A stretch of DNA of 59,911 nt from an uncultured Anaerolineae bacterium (lineage in GTDB: Bacteria; Chloroflexota; Anaerolineae; J036; Brachytrichaceae). Of the stretch, positions 1 through 12,427 are shown in pieces. The position numbers and the translations under genes are program-made. Under the pieces are notes generated by a model, which worked only from the letters and a program-made list of their open reading frames with translations, did no database searches and was not told where the DNA came from. Location of the stretch: NCBI GenBank assembly GCA_937927775.1, contig CALBEF010000090.1, forward strand, positions 1 to 59,911, read 5' to 3'. Numbering within the stretch: the stretch's first letter is position 1; the number at the start of each line of letters is the position of its first letter.

Positions 1-62
1 GCTATGGCCGCTGCAAAGTCGCTTGACAGGCGACGCAAACCATGCAGTGCTGCCGGGAGACG

Positions 63-84
63 GGGCAAGCCAGGCGGCTTGCCC
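63..84. repeat. GGGCAAGCC palindrome (REP-like)
   Basis: A 9-bp perfect inverted repeat, GGGCAAGCC and GGCTTGCCC, with a 4-nt loop. The same arms recur near 49692-49730 after the second ftsH-like gene. There is no T-tract, so it may be a dispersed palindrome or the end of an upstream transcript. Confidence 0.5.
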
Positions 85-161
85 TACAAGCTGCGACACG
101 CCGGCGGCGCGTGATGTGAGCCACTGACTTTGCAGGAGCCATACACCTGCCGCCGCGTCGT

Positions 162-190
162 TTGACCGAATTCCCTGATTTCGCTATAAT
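162..190 (+). promoter_or_regulatory. sigma-70-type promoter of rpoB
   Basis: TTGACC at 162-167 and TATAAT at 185-190 are separated by exactly 17 bp. The predicted start near 197 gives a leader of about 113 nt before the rpoB ATG. No coding region is recognisable between position 1 and rpoB, so rpoB appears to be transcribed from its own promoter. Confidence 0.8.
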
Positions 191-211
191 TGCCGTTTGC
201 TATGTGGCCGA

Positions 212-238
212 GGCGACCGAAGACCCTCTTCAGTCGCC
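212..238 (+). promoter_or_regulatory. hairpin in the rpoB leader
   Basis: GGCGACCGAAGA (212-223) pairs with TCTTCAGTCGCC (227-238) across a 3-nt loop, giving a 12-bp stem with one mismatch. It lies in the predicted 5' leader of rpoB. Only a few T residues follow, so it could be an attenuator, a processing site or a stabilising stem; the sequence does not decide. Confidence 0.45.
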
Positions 239-309
239 TTAACCGTATTATCTGGTGATCTGCGGGGGCAAGTCTGGAGACTCGCCCTCGCCCAGGATGG
301 TGTATCTGA

Positions 310-4254
<3,945 letters not shown>

Positions 4255-4281
4255 AAAACGGCGCGCAGCAGTCAGAAGTCC

Positions 4282-4315
4282 GAAAGCCCGCGCGGTCTGC
4301 GCGGGCTTTCTGTTT
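4282..4315 (+). terminator. rho-independent terminator after rpoB
   Basis: GAAAGCCCGCGC (4282-4293) and GCGCGGGCTTTC (4299-4310) form a perfect 12-bp stem with a 5-nt loop, followed by TGTTT. It closes the rpoB transcript before yggS. Confidence 0.85.
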
Positions 4316-4347
4316 CACACAGAGAGGCGACACGCGCGCCGGGAGAC

Positions 4348-4353
4348 TACAAT
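4348..4353 (+). promoter_or_regulatory. -10 box of yggS, leaderless arrangement
   Basis: TACAAT ends 6 nt before the yggS ATG at 4360. No Shine-Dalgarno sequence lies between them, and the -35 region is weak. Transcription would begin at or next to the start codon. Confidence 0.5.
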
Positions 4354-4359
4354 CAACCC

Positions 4360-5319
4360 ATGAGCGATATTCAGCGCGCCCTGGCGCGTGTGCGCGAGCG
4401 CATTGCGGAAGCCGCGCTCCGCGCCGGGCGCGACCCGGCCGGCGTGACGCTCGTTGCTGTCTCCAAAACGTTCCCAGCCGAAGCCGTGCTGGAAGCCGTT
4501 GCCGCCGGCCAACAGGACTTCGGCGAGAATCGCGTCGAAGAAGCCCTGCCCAAGATCGAGGCGGTCAGCAGAAGTCAGAAGTCAGAATACAGAAGTCAGA
4601 ATACAGAATACAGAAGCCAGAATACAGAAGTCAGAAGTCAGAATACAGAACACAGAACACAGAACACGGAAGACGGAACGCAGCGCGCGGAAGCCGGGCC
4701 GGAGGATATGCACTACGCAATACGCGCTACGCAATACGGAACACGCAACACGCAATCCCCAATCCCCAATCCCCAATCCAAAATCCAACATCCAAAATCT
4801 GACATCCGCTGGCACTTGATCGGCCACCTGCAATCGCGCAAGGCCAGAGACGCCGCCGGCCATTTCAGCCTCATTCACTCGATTGATTCCGTTCGGCTTG
4901 CCGAGACGCTCGAGCGGCGGGTTGCCGGTCTCGAACCAGACGCCTCGCCTATACAGGACATTCTGCTGGAATGCAATGTCAGCGGCGAGGAAACCAAGAG
5001 CGGCTTCGATCTGGCCGGCTGGGAACACGACTCCGACAAGTTCAATCGCTTTGCCGACGACGTGACGCGCATCCTCGCGCTGCCTCATCTGCGCGCGCTC
5101 GGTCTGATGACGATGGCCCCCATCGTCGATCACCCGGACCAGGCACGCCCCTGCTTCGCCAGCCTGCGCGCCTTGCGCGATGCGCTGGCCGAACGACTGC
5201 CTGCTGCGTCCCTGCCACATCTGTCGATGGGCATGACCGACGACTTTGAGGCAGCCATTGCCGAAGGCGCCACCCTTGTGCGCATTGGCCGCGCCATCTT
5301 CGGCGCCCGGCACATCTGA
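4360..5319 (+). CDS. yggS: YggS/PROSC-family pyridoxal-phosphate homeostasis protein with in-frame repeat insert
   Basis: A PLP-binding, alanine-racemase-barrel-like protein of the family that buffers cytoplasmic pyridoxal phosphate. The PLP lysine lies in [10 protein letters not shown], and [34 protein letters not shown] and [13 protein letters not shown] are the usual landmarks. The protein is 319 aa, where the family is about 230. The excess is one block, residues about 71-147, between LPKIEAVS and DIRWHLIG, encoded by a low-complexity repeat read in frame ([14 protein letters not shown], then [11 protein letters not shown]). Removing it restores a normal-length protein. The insert would extend a surface loop; whether the protein tolerates it is unknown. 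cca follows after 7 nt. Confidence 0.9.
   Translation: MSDIQRALARVRERIAEAALRAGRDPAGVTLVAVSKTFPAEAVLEAVAAGQQDFGENRVEEALPKIEAVSRSQKSEYRSQNTEYRSQNTEVRSQNTEHRTQNTEDGTQRAEAGPEDMHYAIRATQYGTRNTQSPIPNPQSKIQHPKSDIRWHLIGHLQSRKARDAAGHFSLIHSIDSVRLAETLERRVAGLEPDASPIQDILLECNVSGEETKSGFDLAGWEHDSDKFNRFADDVTRILALPHLRALGLMTMAPIVDHPDQARPCFASLRALRDALAERLPAASLPHLSMGMTDDFEAAIAEGATLVRIGRAIFGARHI
4570..4800 (+). repeat. AT-rich simple repeat inside yggS
   Basis: Imperfect copies of AGAATACAGA / AGAAGTCAGA, followed by ACGCAATACG and CCCCAATC / CCAAAATC units. Its length of 231 bp is a multiple of three, and it has no stop in the yggS frame. The same words recur between genes at 51845-51965 and, on the opposite strand, at 55980-56095, so this looks like one repeat family. 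Confidence 0.85.
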
Positions 5320-5326
5320 CCGGCCC

Positions 5327-6889
5327 ATGATCCCTGATTACGCCAACCTGCGCGGCAACGCGGCGTCCTCAATGAGCCAACCGGCTTCCCCAGCGCAATC
5401 GCCGTTTGACAACCATCAGGCGCTCCTTAGCCTCGTTCGCCAGGCAAGCGCCGCGCGACAGGCCCCCGTCATCCTGGTGGGCGGCGCCGTGCGCGACGTG
5501 TTGATGGGCAGGCCGCTGACCGATCTCGACTTTGCCGTGCAGGGCGACGCCGTCGCGCTGGCCCGCACGGTCGCCAATGCGCTGCGCGGCGACTTCTACA
5601 TCATGGATGACGCGCGCGGAACGGCGAGGGTCATTTTGAGGAACGCAGAAAGCGAACGCCATGCCAGAGCTGCGCACACCACCTCTGCAGCTTCTGTGAT
5701 CCTTGATTTCTCGGTCTGTCGCGGCGACACGTGGGAAGAAGACCTGCTGGCCCGCGATTTCACCGTCAACGCGATCGCGCTCGATCTGCAAAACAATGCC
5801 ATTCTCGATCCCACCGGCGGGCGCGCCGATTTGGCGCAAGGCATCATTCGCCAGACACGCCCCGGCGCTATCGCAGACGACCCGGTTCGCGCGCTGCGCG
5901 CCGTGCGCATGTCTCTCGCCCTGTCAGCCGGCATCGAGCCGGCCACTGCCGCCGCCGTTCGCCTCGCCGCGCCACACCTCAGCCGGCCCAGCCCGGAGCG
6001 GGTGCGCGATGAACTGATAAAGATATTGTCCCGGCCCGACGCCGCGCGCGGCGCGCGGATGCTGGATATGTTTGGGCTGCTGGGCGTTATCGCGCCGGAG
6101 ATCGAACCGCTGCGTCATTGCGAGCAGGCGCCGCCGCATCGATTCAACGCCCTCGAACACACGTTCGTCGCGCTGGACTATGCGGACGCGCTCCTGTCCG
6201 GGCAGATCGACGCCGCGCTCCACTTCGACATCAGCGACCGGCAACGCGCCCAACTGGCCGGCCACTTCGCCGCCCCCATTACGGCCGACCGTCCGCGCGC
6301 GGCCATCTTTCGTTTCGCCCTGTTGCTGCACGACAGCGGCAAACCCCAGACCCGCAACGTCGGCGAGGCCGGCAGCGCCGCGTTTCCAAACCACCCGGCC
6401 ATCGGCGCCACGCTGGCAACCCGGCGCGCGCGCGCGCTCAAACTGAGCGGCGACGAGACGCGACGCATCAAGATCATCGTGCAGCATCACATGCGGCCCA
6501 ACCTGATGGCGCGCGCCGGCGAGACTTCTCTGCGCGCGCTCTACCGCTTGTGGCGCGACGCCGGCGATTGCCTGCCCGAACTGGCGCTGCTGTGTGTGGC
6601 CGACGGCATGGGCAAAGCCGGCGCCGACACGCGCCTTGAGGACCGCCAGCGCAGAGGCCGCATGGCGGAACTGATTCTCGACGCCTATTACACGCGCTTC
6701 GCGCCGGACGCCGCCCCAGACCCATTGATCCAGGGCGAGGATGTGCTGGCGCTGGGCGTCGCCCCTGGCCCGAGGATCGGCCAGATGATCGCGTCTGTGC
6801 GCGAAGCCCAAATGGCCGGCGACATCGCCACACGCGCCGAGGCGCTTGCCATGCTGCGCCAGATAGCCGCCGACAGCCAGCAGCCGTGA
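5327..6889 (+). CDS. cca: CCA-adding tRNA nucleotidyltransferase / poly(A) polymerase family, with HD domain
   Basis: Class II nucleotidyltransferase, 520 aa from ATG 5327. Residues 30-160 carry the head motif (VGGAVRDVLMG, then DLDFAVQG with the two catalytic Asp) and the RDFTVNAIAL motif; the RRDxxINA-type RNA-binding region follows (DPVRALRAVR). An HD-type segment with LLHDSGKP lies near residue 345. It either adds CCA to tRNA 3' ends or is a poly(A)-polymerase-like paralogue. Both tRNAs in this window lack an encoded CCA, which fits a need for CCA addition. An in-frame ATG at 5246 exists, but it overlaps yggS and adds non-conserved residues; ATG 5373 is another possible start. Confidence 0.88.
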   Translation: MIPDYANLRGNAASSMSQPASPAQSPFDNHQALLSLVRQASAARQAPVILVGGAVRDVLMGRPLTDLDFAVQGDAVALARTVANALRGDFYIMDDARGTARVILRNAESERHARAAHTTSAASVILDFSVCRGDTWEEDLLARDFTVNAIALDLQNNAILDPTGGRADLAQGIIRQTRPGAIADDPVRALRAVRMSLALSAGIEPATAAAVRLAAPHLSRPSPERVRDELIKILSRPDAARGARMLDMFGLLGVIAPEIEPLRHCEQAPPHRFNALEHTFVALDYADALLSGQIDAALHFDISDRQRAQLAGHFAAPITADRPRAAIFRFALLLHDSGKPQTRNVGEAGSAAFPNHPAIGATLATRRARALKLSGDETRRIKIIVQHHMRPNLMARAGETSLRALYRLWRDAGDCLPELALLCVADGMGKAGADTRLEDRQRRGRMAELILDAYYTRFAPDAAPDPLIQGEDVLALGVAPGPRIGQMIASVREAQMAGDIATRAEALAMLRQIAADSQQP

Positions 6890-6919
6890 ACTGCGTCCGC
6901 CTTTCGCTCCCGGCGTGAT

Positions 6920-6925
6920 TACAAT
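6920..6925 (+). promoter_or_regulatory. -10 box of the GT39-like gene, leaderless arrangement
   Basis: TACAAT is followed by 6 nt and then ATG 6932, the same geometry as at yggS. No Shine-Dalgarno sequence is visible. Confidence 0.5.
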
Positions 6926-6931
6926 GCGCCG

Positions 6932-9601
6932 ATGAACTTGCGTCGCGCGCTCTTTTTATCCGCGCTGGTTTTACTCGCGGCCCTGCTGCGCTTCTGGCGC
7001 ATCGACGCGCAAAGCCTGTGGTTCGACGAAGGTATCGCCTGGCATGCGGCTACCCAGCCTGATTTGGCGGCAGCAATTGCGGCCGACCCAACCAACCCGC
7101 CGCTGTACTTCCTGCTGCTCTATGCCGGCGTGCGACTGGGCAGCGACACAGAGTTCACCATGCGCTGGCTGTCGGTCATGATCGGCCTGCTGGCCGTGCC
7201 GCTCACCTGGCAGCTTGCGCGCCGGCTGTTTACCCCGGTCGCCGGCGCGCTGGCTGCGTTGCTCGTGGCATGTTCGCCCCCGCTGTGGTGGGCTTCGCAG
7301 GAAATCCGCATGTACGGGCTGATGGTCGTGCTGACGCTCGTCGCGGCGCTGGCATGGCATCGCTTGATCGAGCGCGAATCGCGGCAGGCATGGCTTGGGC
7401 TGTGGGTTGCCGAACTGGGGTTGCTGTACAGCCACAGCACCGGCCCCATCTTCGCCCTGTGGTTGAACGCAGTCACACTGCCGGCCTGGCTGTTCCGGCG
7501 TCGGCCACGCTGGCAGACCTGGCTGGCCGGGCAAATCGTGGTCGGGTTGCTTTGGTCGCCCTGGCTTGTCGCCCGCTTCGTGCTGTTGCCCGCCGCCAAT
7601 CAGACTGTCATCTCGCCGCCCGCGCTCACGCCGGAATTGCTGGGGCAGATCTGGCAGTTAGTGTGGGCAGGGGCGTGGAGTATGGTCGGCCAGTCTGCCG
7701 AGTTGACGGCAGGCAGCGCCATCGCATTCGTCATCGCGCTGATCATACTGGATTGGCGCAAGCGCGCCACAGGCTGGCTGGCGCTGCACGCGCTGTTGAT
7801 CGTGGCCGGCGTGCTGGCAGGACTCGCGTTTGTGGGCATCAACCTGCACGGGCGCTATCTGGTCGCAGCCGTGCCCTTCGTGCTGGTGGCGCTGGCCGGC
7901 GGACTGGCGCACCAGGCAACGCAGACAGACAACCCGGCCCGGCGACGTGTGGCGCGTGTCATCACGGGCGGCGCGCTCCTTGTGTTTGTCGCGCAGTCTG
8001 CGCTCGGCATTGGCCTTGCGGCATTCAATCCAGCCTATCAACATGACGACGTGCGCGGCATGGTGCGCTATTACGCAGACACGTTGACCGCCGATGACAC
8101 CGTGATCGCGCGCTCCTATGTGGATCGCTACGAGCTGGCCTATTACTGGCCGCGCCTCGGCGCACAGGCGCGGCTGCTGGCACTCGCCGAGACGGCAGAA
8201 TGGAACGATGTTGCCGGCCGGCTGCCGCAGTCAGGGAAAGTTGCCGAGAATTTCTGGTTCGCGCAGCGCGGCGACTACCGGCGCATGCTGAGTTGTATGC
8301 TGGGGCATGGCGGCGTCCGCGCGCCGGCATACTTCGAGACCTTTGGCCTGGGCAACAACCTGCACGATCAAGCGCCGGCGCAATTGCCCATCACACGGCC
8401 ACTCAGCGGCCATTTTCAGCCGGCGCAAATCACAGCCATCGGAACACCACCTGCTTTCACTGCCGAGCGCGCAGCCTGCCTTCCCGTCGAAATCGTCCTC
8501 GACCAACGCACGATCATGCCACTCAAAGTCGCGCTGATCGCCCGCAACGACCTTGGCTGGGAGATCGTCCGCGCCGACGCCGTGTTTGCGCGCGCCGATC
8601 AGCGCGCCAGTGATGCCGCCAATCCCGGCGATGCGCTGGCTGCCTATCCCCTGCTGCGCCTGCCGTATGGAGCGCCGCCGGGCGTCTACCCGCTCATCAT
8701 TCGTCTGTATGACGAATCCAACATGTCGGGCTACGATGTGCTGGGGCCAACCGGCGCGCCGGCCGGCAAAGATCTGGAGATCGGCGCCTGGATCGCGCAG
8801 CCGGGCGCAGACTGGTCGAGCGCAGCGCCACCGGCTCACGATGCCGCGCACACTCCGATTGTCATCACTGCCCAACAGACCCTGTTGCGCCATGACGCCG
8901 ACGCGCCGCGCGCAACGCCCCTGCGCAATGGCGATCGCATCCGGCTTGCCTTGCTGTGGCAAAGTGAAGCCCCCTTGCCGCCGCTGACGCTGTCAGACGC
9001 CGCTGCCGGCTGGCGCGTCGATGTGCCGGCGCGCGTGAATGGAACCGGCGTCATCCTGGACTGGCGCGAAGCGCGCATTCCCGCGTCTGCGCCCGATGGC
9101 ACAGCCGAGCTGCGTCTGCCGGATGGTCGCGTCCTGGCGCGCTACCCGATTGCCGCGCTGCCGGTCGAGTTTGTCGAGCCGGCTTACGCAACACCTGTCA
9201 GCGCAACACTGCCCGGCATCGGCAGCCTGATCGGATACACGCTGGCCGGCGATCCACAGACCATCGACCGCAGCGCGCCCCTTTCCATCACCCTGGTCTG
9301 GCAGGCGCATGCCACGCCGGACACCAGCTACACCGTCTTCGTGCAAGTGCTCGACGCGCAAGGCCGGCTGATTGCCCAGAGCGACGCGCTGCCTGCGCAG
9401 GGCGCGCGCCCGACAACCGGCTGGCGGCCGGGCGAATATATCATCGACACGCACGCGCTGGCTTTCAAACCCGGGGCGGCGCCCGGCCCGGCGCGCATGA
9501 TTGCCGGCATGTACAATGCGGTCACAGGGCAGCGCGCGCCACTTGACAATGACAGCGGCGACGCCGCCATCAGCCTCCCCACACCGCTAACGCTGAAATA
9601 A
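6932..9601 (+). CDS. large glycosyltransferase family 39-like membrane protein
   Basis: 889 aa. The N-terminal half (about 1-350) holds a series of hydrophobic helices and the family landmarks LLRFWRIDAQSLWFDE and TNPPLYFLLLY, resembling ArnT/PMT-type glycosyltransferases (GT39/GT83) that use polyprenyl-phosphate sugars. The Asp-Glu after SLWF is the expected catalytic-loop acidic pair. Residues about 420-889 are mostly soluble and contain repeated beta-rich stretches (VWQAHATPDTSYTVFVQVLD and similar), a common extracytoplasmic tail in Chloroflexota versions. The sugar and acceptor cannot be told. It stands alone between cca and the convergent CPBP gene. Confidence 0.75.
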   Translation: MNLRRALFLSALVLLAALLRFWRIDAQSLWFDEGIAWHAATQPDLAAAIAADPTNPPLYFLLLYAGVRLGSDTEFTMRWLSVMIGLLAVPLTWQLARRLFTPVAGALAALLVACSPPLWWASQEIRMYGLMVVLTLVAALAWHRLIERESRQAWLGLWVAELGLLYSHSTGPIFALWLNAVTLPAWLFRRRPRWQTWLAGQIVVGLLWSPWLVARFVLLPAANQTVISPPALTPELLGQIWQLVWAGAWSMVGQSAELTAGSAIAFVIALIILDWRKRATGWLALHALLIVAGVLAGLAFVGINLHGRYLVAAVPFVLVALAGGLAHQATQTDNPARRRVARVITGGALLVFVAQSALGIGLAAFNPAYQHDDVRGMVRYYADTLTADDTVIARSYVDRYELAYYWPRLGAQARLLALAETAEWNDVAGRLPQSGKVAENFWFAQRGDYRRMLSCMLGHGGVRAPAYFETFGLGNNLHDQAPAQLPITRPLSGHFQPAQITAIGTPPAFTAERAACLPVEIVLDQRTIMPLKVALIARNDLGWEIVRADAVFARADQRASDAANPGDALAAYPLLRLPYGAPPGVYPLIIRLYDESNMSGYDVLGPTGAPAGKDLEIGAWIAQPGADWSSAAPPAHDAAHTPIVITAQQTLLRHDADAPRATPLRNGDRIRLALLWQSEAPLPPLTLSDAAAGWRVDVPARVNGTGVILDWREARIPASAPDGTAELRLPDGRVLARYPIAALPVEFVEPAYATPVSATLPGIGSLIGYTLAGDPQTIDRSAPLSITLVWQAHATPDTSYTVFVQVLDAQGRLIAQSDALPAQGARPTTGWRPGEYIIDTHALAFKPGAAPGPARMIAGMYNAVTGQRAPLDNDSGDAAISLPTPLTLK

Positions 9602-9654
9602 GCCCACGTCCCAATCGCGCAACCGCACAGATGCGACCCGCCTCCAACGCAACC

Positions 9655-10977
9655 TTATCTCACCCCGCCAGAGAACGCCACTGCCCACAACCAGTTCACG
9701 ACGGTGTGAACAACAGCCGGCGTCGCCACATTGCGGGTGGCGATGTAGGTGCGCGCATAGAAAATGCCGGCCACCGTCGCCAGCACAAAGTACCAGCCAA
9801 TTTCAGGCGGGTTGTTGAGGTGCGCCAGACCGAAGACAACCGACGACACCACAATCGCGCCGGCCTGCGGCAACCGCAGCGTCTGCTCAAGATAGCGGAA
9901 GAGCGTCCCGCGAAACAGGATTTCTTCCGGCAGGGCGACGAACACGAACCCGGTCAGCAGACTGATGGCCGCTTCGAGCGGGGACGGGGCGGCAAAGGCC
10001 GGAACCAGAAAACCGCTGAACAGACCGACCGGCACGCCCACGACAGCCAGCAGGATCAGGTTGCTGGCGGCGATGCTCACCCCGCGCGCGGTTGGCCGAA
10101 ACGATAGCCCGATCCCCTGGAATTGGCCGGAGACAGCCAGCAGGAACAGAAAGAGCGGCAACAGCGCCACTTGAAAATAGCCGGCCCCTTCCATCAGAAA
10201 TAGCGGGAAATCCGGGAACGCCTCGAACTCCACGGCGTACCACACCGACAACACCGCGCACACAAACAGGAAATTGAGATTGCGTTTCTGTTCGCGGCTG
10301 GTCAGGGCCAGCAGCGCCAGCGGGATCAGAAACGCCCCTGCGCGCAGCGCGGCGTCGAACGGGTCGATAGTCTTGTTGCGAGTGAACGGCAACACCAGCG
10401 GCGTGGCAACGGTAATCAACCCCAGCATCAAATCGCCGCGCCGGAACTGCGGCGTGTTGATGATGGCGATGGCCGACGGCAGGTACAGCAAAATGCCGGA
10501 CGTGAGCAAGTCGGCTGGCTCGAGCGCGCCGTTCATCTGAGCGTACAGGATGAAGGGAACAAGGACGATCAGCGGCGCGAGCGACAGGCCCACCGGCTCG
10601 ACCTGCGCCGCGTGGCGCAACGCGCGGGCCACCGGCGCAACACTCGCCAGCAGAAAAGCGCCGACAAACACAGCAAACAGGAGCAACGGAAAGGCCGCCG
10701 GGCCATTCAGCGGCTCGCCGAGTTGTTGAGCGAACAGCGCAACGAGCGCGGCCCAGATCGCCCCCCGAACAATCCAATCCAGCCCGCGCGTCGGCGCTTG
10801 TTCCGGCGCAGCAGGTTGAGGCGCAGGACTTGCTGATGAAATCTGATCGGAGGGGGGAGCAGGCGCAATCGAATCAGCATCAGGATTGCCACCATCGCCG
10901 CGAGGAATGTCGCTTGAGATATCGCCTGCGGGGGATGGCGATGTCGCCGGCTGTTCCGGCTGAGGCAATGAATCCAT
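9655..10977 (-). CDS. CPBP-family intramembrane glutamic endopeptidase
   Basis: 440 aa. The first 70 residues are a Pro/Ser/Ala-rich, probably disordered cytoplasmic tail. Hydrophobic helices follow. The CPBP (Abi/Rce1-like) catalytic motifs are at the C-terminus: PEEILFRGTLF with the Glu-Glu pair and Arg, FGLAHLNN with the first His, and AVVHTVVNWLW with the second His. Such proteins cleave or process membrane-associated peptides; the substrate is unknown. It starts 9 nt after the coaE stop, so the two are likely cotranscribed. Confidence 0.85.
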   Translation of the reverse strand: MDSLPQPEQPATSPSPAGDISSDIPRGDGGNPDADSIAPAPPSDQISSASPAPQPAAPEQAPTRGLDWIVRGAIWAALVALFAQQLGEPLNGPAAFPLLLFAVFVGAFLLASVAPVARALRHAAQVEPVGLSLAPLIVLVPFILYAQMNGALEPADLLTSGILLYLPSAIAIINTPQFRRGDLMLGLITVATPLVLPFTRNKTIDPFDAALRAGAFLIPLALLALTSREQKRNLNFLFVCAVLSVWYAVEFEAFPDFPLFLMEGAGYFQVALLPLFLFLLAVSGQFQGIGLSFRPTARGVSIAASNLILLAVVGVPVGLFSGFLVPAFAAPSPLEAAISLLTGFVFVALPEEILFRGTLFRYLEQTLRLPQAGAIVVSSVVFGLAHLNNPPEIGWYFVLATVAGIFYARTYIATRNVATPAVVHTVVNWLWAVAFSGGVR

Positions 10978-10986
10978 GCCGCGATT

Positions 10987-11601
10987 TTAGCAGCAGGCAG
11001 ACTCTGGACGCAGCAGCGCGTTCCAGGCGCGGCGCACCTGCGCCTCCGTCTCTTCGAGCGAGCCGGATGTGTCGATGACCACATCCGCGCGCGCGATCTT
11101 GTCTTTCTGTGAATTCTGGGCGTCGGCCCGCGCGCGCGCTTCGGCTTCGCTCAGCCCGCGCGAATGCATCAGCCGGCGCACCTGCTCCTCCGGCGAGCAG
11201 GTGGTCACCCAGACCTGGTCGCATCGCTCAGCCCAGCCGGCTTCGAACAGCTTGATCACTTCGATGACGGCGATCGCGTCGGCCGGCATGGCGGCCAGCA
11301 GGCGCTCCATCTCCTCATGCACGGCAGGATGGGTGATCGCTTCAAGCTGTTTGAGGCGGGCCGGGTCGCTGAAGACAATCGCGCCGAGCGCCCGGCGATT
11401 CAACTCGCCGGCCTCGGTCAACACAGCCGGGCCGAACACACGCGCAATTTCGGCCAGCGCCGGCCGGCCTTTCTCCACTACCTGGCGGGCGATCACATCC
11501 GCGTCGATCACCTGCGCGCCCAAACCGCGCAGCACGCGCGCGACGTTGCTCTTGCCGGTCGCAATGTTGCCGGTCAGGCCGATGAGTTTTGCCGGCGGCA
11601 T
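10987..11601 (-). CDS. coaE: dephospho-CoA kinase
   Basis: Catalyses the last step of coenzyme A synthesis, phosphorylating the ribose 3'-OH of dephospho-CoA. From ATG 11601 the protein is 204 aa, normal for CoaE. The P-loop GLTGNIATGKS is at the N-terminus, with DADVIARQVVEKG and HPAVHEEM further on. Upstream in-frame codons to 11682 would add 27 unconserved residues. TACGCT ends 9 nt before the ATG and may be the -10 box of a near-leaderless transcript. CPBP protease follows. Confidence 0.93.
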   Translation of the reverse strand: MPPAKLIGLTGNIATGKSNVARVLRGLGAQVIDADVIARQVVEKGRPALAEIARVFGPAVLTEAGELNRRALGAIVFSDPARLKQLEAITHPAVHEEMERLLAAMPADAIAVIEVIKLFEAGWAERCDQVWVTTCSPEEQVRRLMHSRGLSEAEARARADAQNSQKDKIARADVVIDTSGSLEETEAQVRRAWNALLRPESACC

Positions 11602-11680
11602 GGTGAGGCAAGCGTAGCACAACTTCAACGCAAAAGGGCAAAGAGGCCGGTCATTGTTCTGCGCCTTGTAGTAAGATGGC

Positions 11681-12352
11681 ATGCTTCAGACGGAGATTTC
11701 ATCAGAGACGAAGCCGGCTGAGACAAAAAGCAGGAAGCACATGAGACAACCGATCAAACCGCCGCCGATGCCCATCATGGAGCGCAATCGGGGGATGGTT
11801 TCACGCCTGTGGCGCTCTGGCCGAAATGGCCGGCTGACACTGGGCGTCATCGCGGCGGTCATACTGCTCTGTCTGGTGACGACGCTGGTTGTTGTGACGC
11901 GACCGGCTTCACCCCCGCAGGACAGCCCAGCCGACATCGTCCTCACCACGCCCACAGCGCGCTTGCAAGCTGAAGCGACAACAGCAGGTGACGCCCTTCC
12001 AACCCCGGCGGAGAACGCGCAGCCGGCCCCGCCGCCCGCCGACGCGCCGGCGCCGACGACCGAGCCGGCCGTCGCGCCAACGATCGCCCCCCCACCCACC
12101 GCCATCAGCAGTCCGCAGGCCAGCCTGAAGGCCGGCAATGAATTCGTCAATGTGCGCGCCGGGCCGGGGCTGTCGTTTGACAAAGTGGGCGAGCTGAAAC
12201 CCGGCCAGCGCGCGCCGGTGCGCGGCAAGAGCGCGGATGGGGCGTGGTGGCAGATCAGCCTGCCCGACACCCCCGACAGCGCCGGCTGGGTGTTTGCCGA
12301 GTACCTCGATCTATCCGGCGACCCCGCCAGTCTGCCCATCGTGCAGCCATAA
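11681..12352 (+). CDS. membrane-anchored SH3b-domain protein
   Basis: 223 aa from ATG 11681; ATG 11741, preceded by AGGAAG, is an alternative and would remove 20 residues. One transmembrane helix (LTLGVIAAVILLCLVTTLVV) follows a basic N-terminus. A Pro/Ala/Thr-rich linker of about 70 residues and a single bacterial SH3 domain (FVNVRAGPGLSFDKVGEL to WVFAEYLDL) follow. SH3b domains usually bind cell-wall or surface polymers. No catalytic domain is present. The gene is divergent from coaE, with 79 bp between the two starts. Confidence 0.8.
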   Translation: MLQTEISSETKPAETKSRKHMRQPIKPPPMPIMERNRGMVSRLWRSGRNGRLTLGVIAAVILLCLVTTLVVVTRPASPPQDSPADIVLTTPTARLQAEATTAGDALPTPAENAQPAPPPADAPAPTTEPAVAPTIAPPPTAISSPQASLKAGNEFVNVRAGPGLSFDKVGELKPGQRAPVRGKSADGAWWQISLPDTPDSAGWVFAEYLDLSGDPASLPIVQP

Positions 12353-12427
12353 CCCGTTCCGTCGTCGGCCCGGTTAGAATATGCTTGCGTCGGCCACCAT
12401 GATGTGGGCCGGCGCAAGGAGCACATC

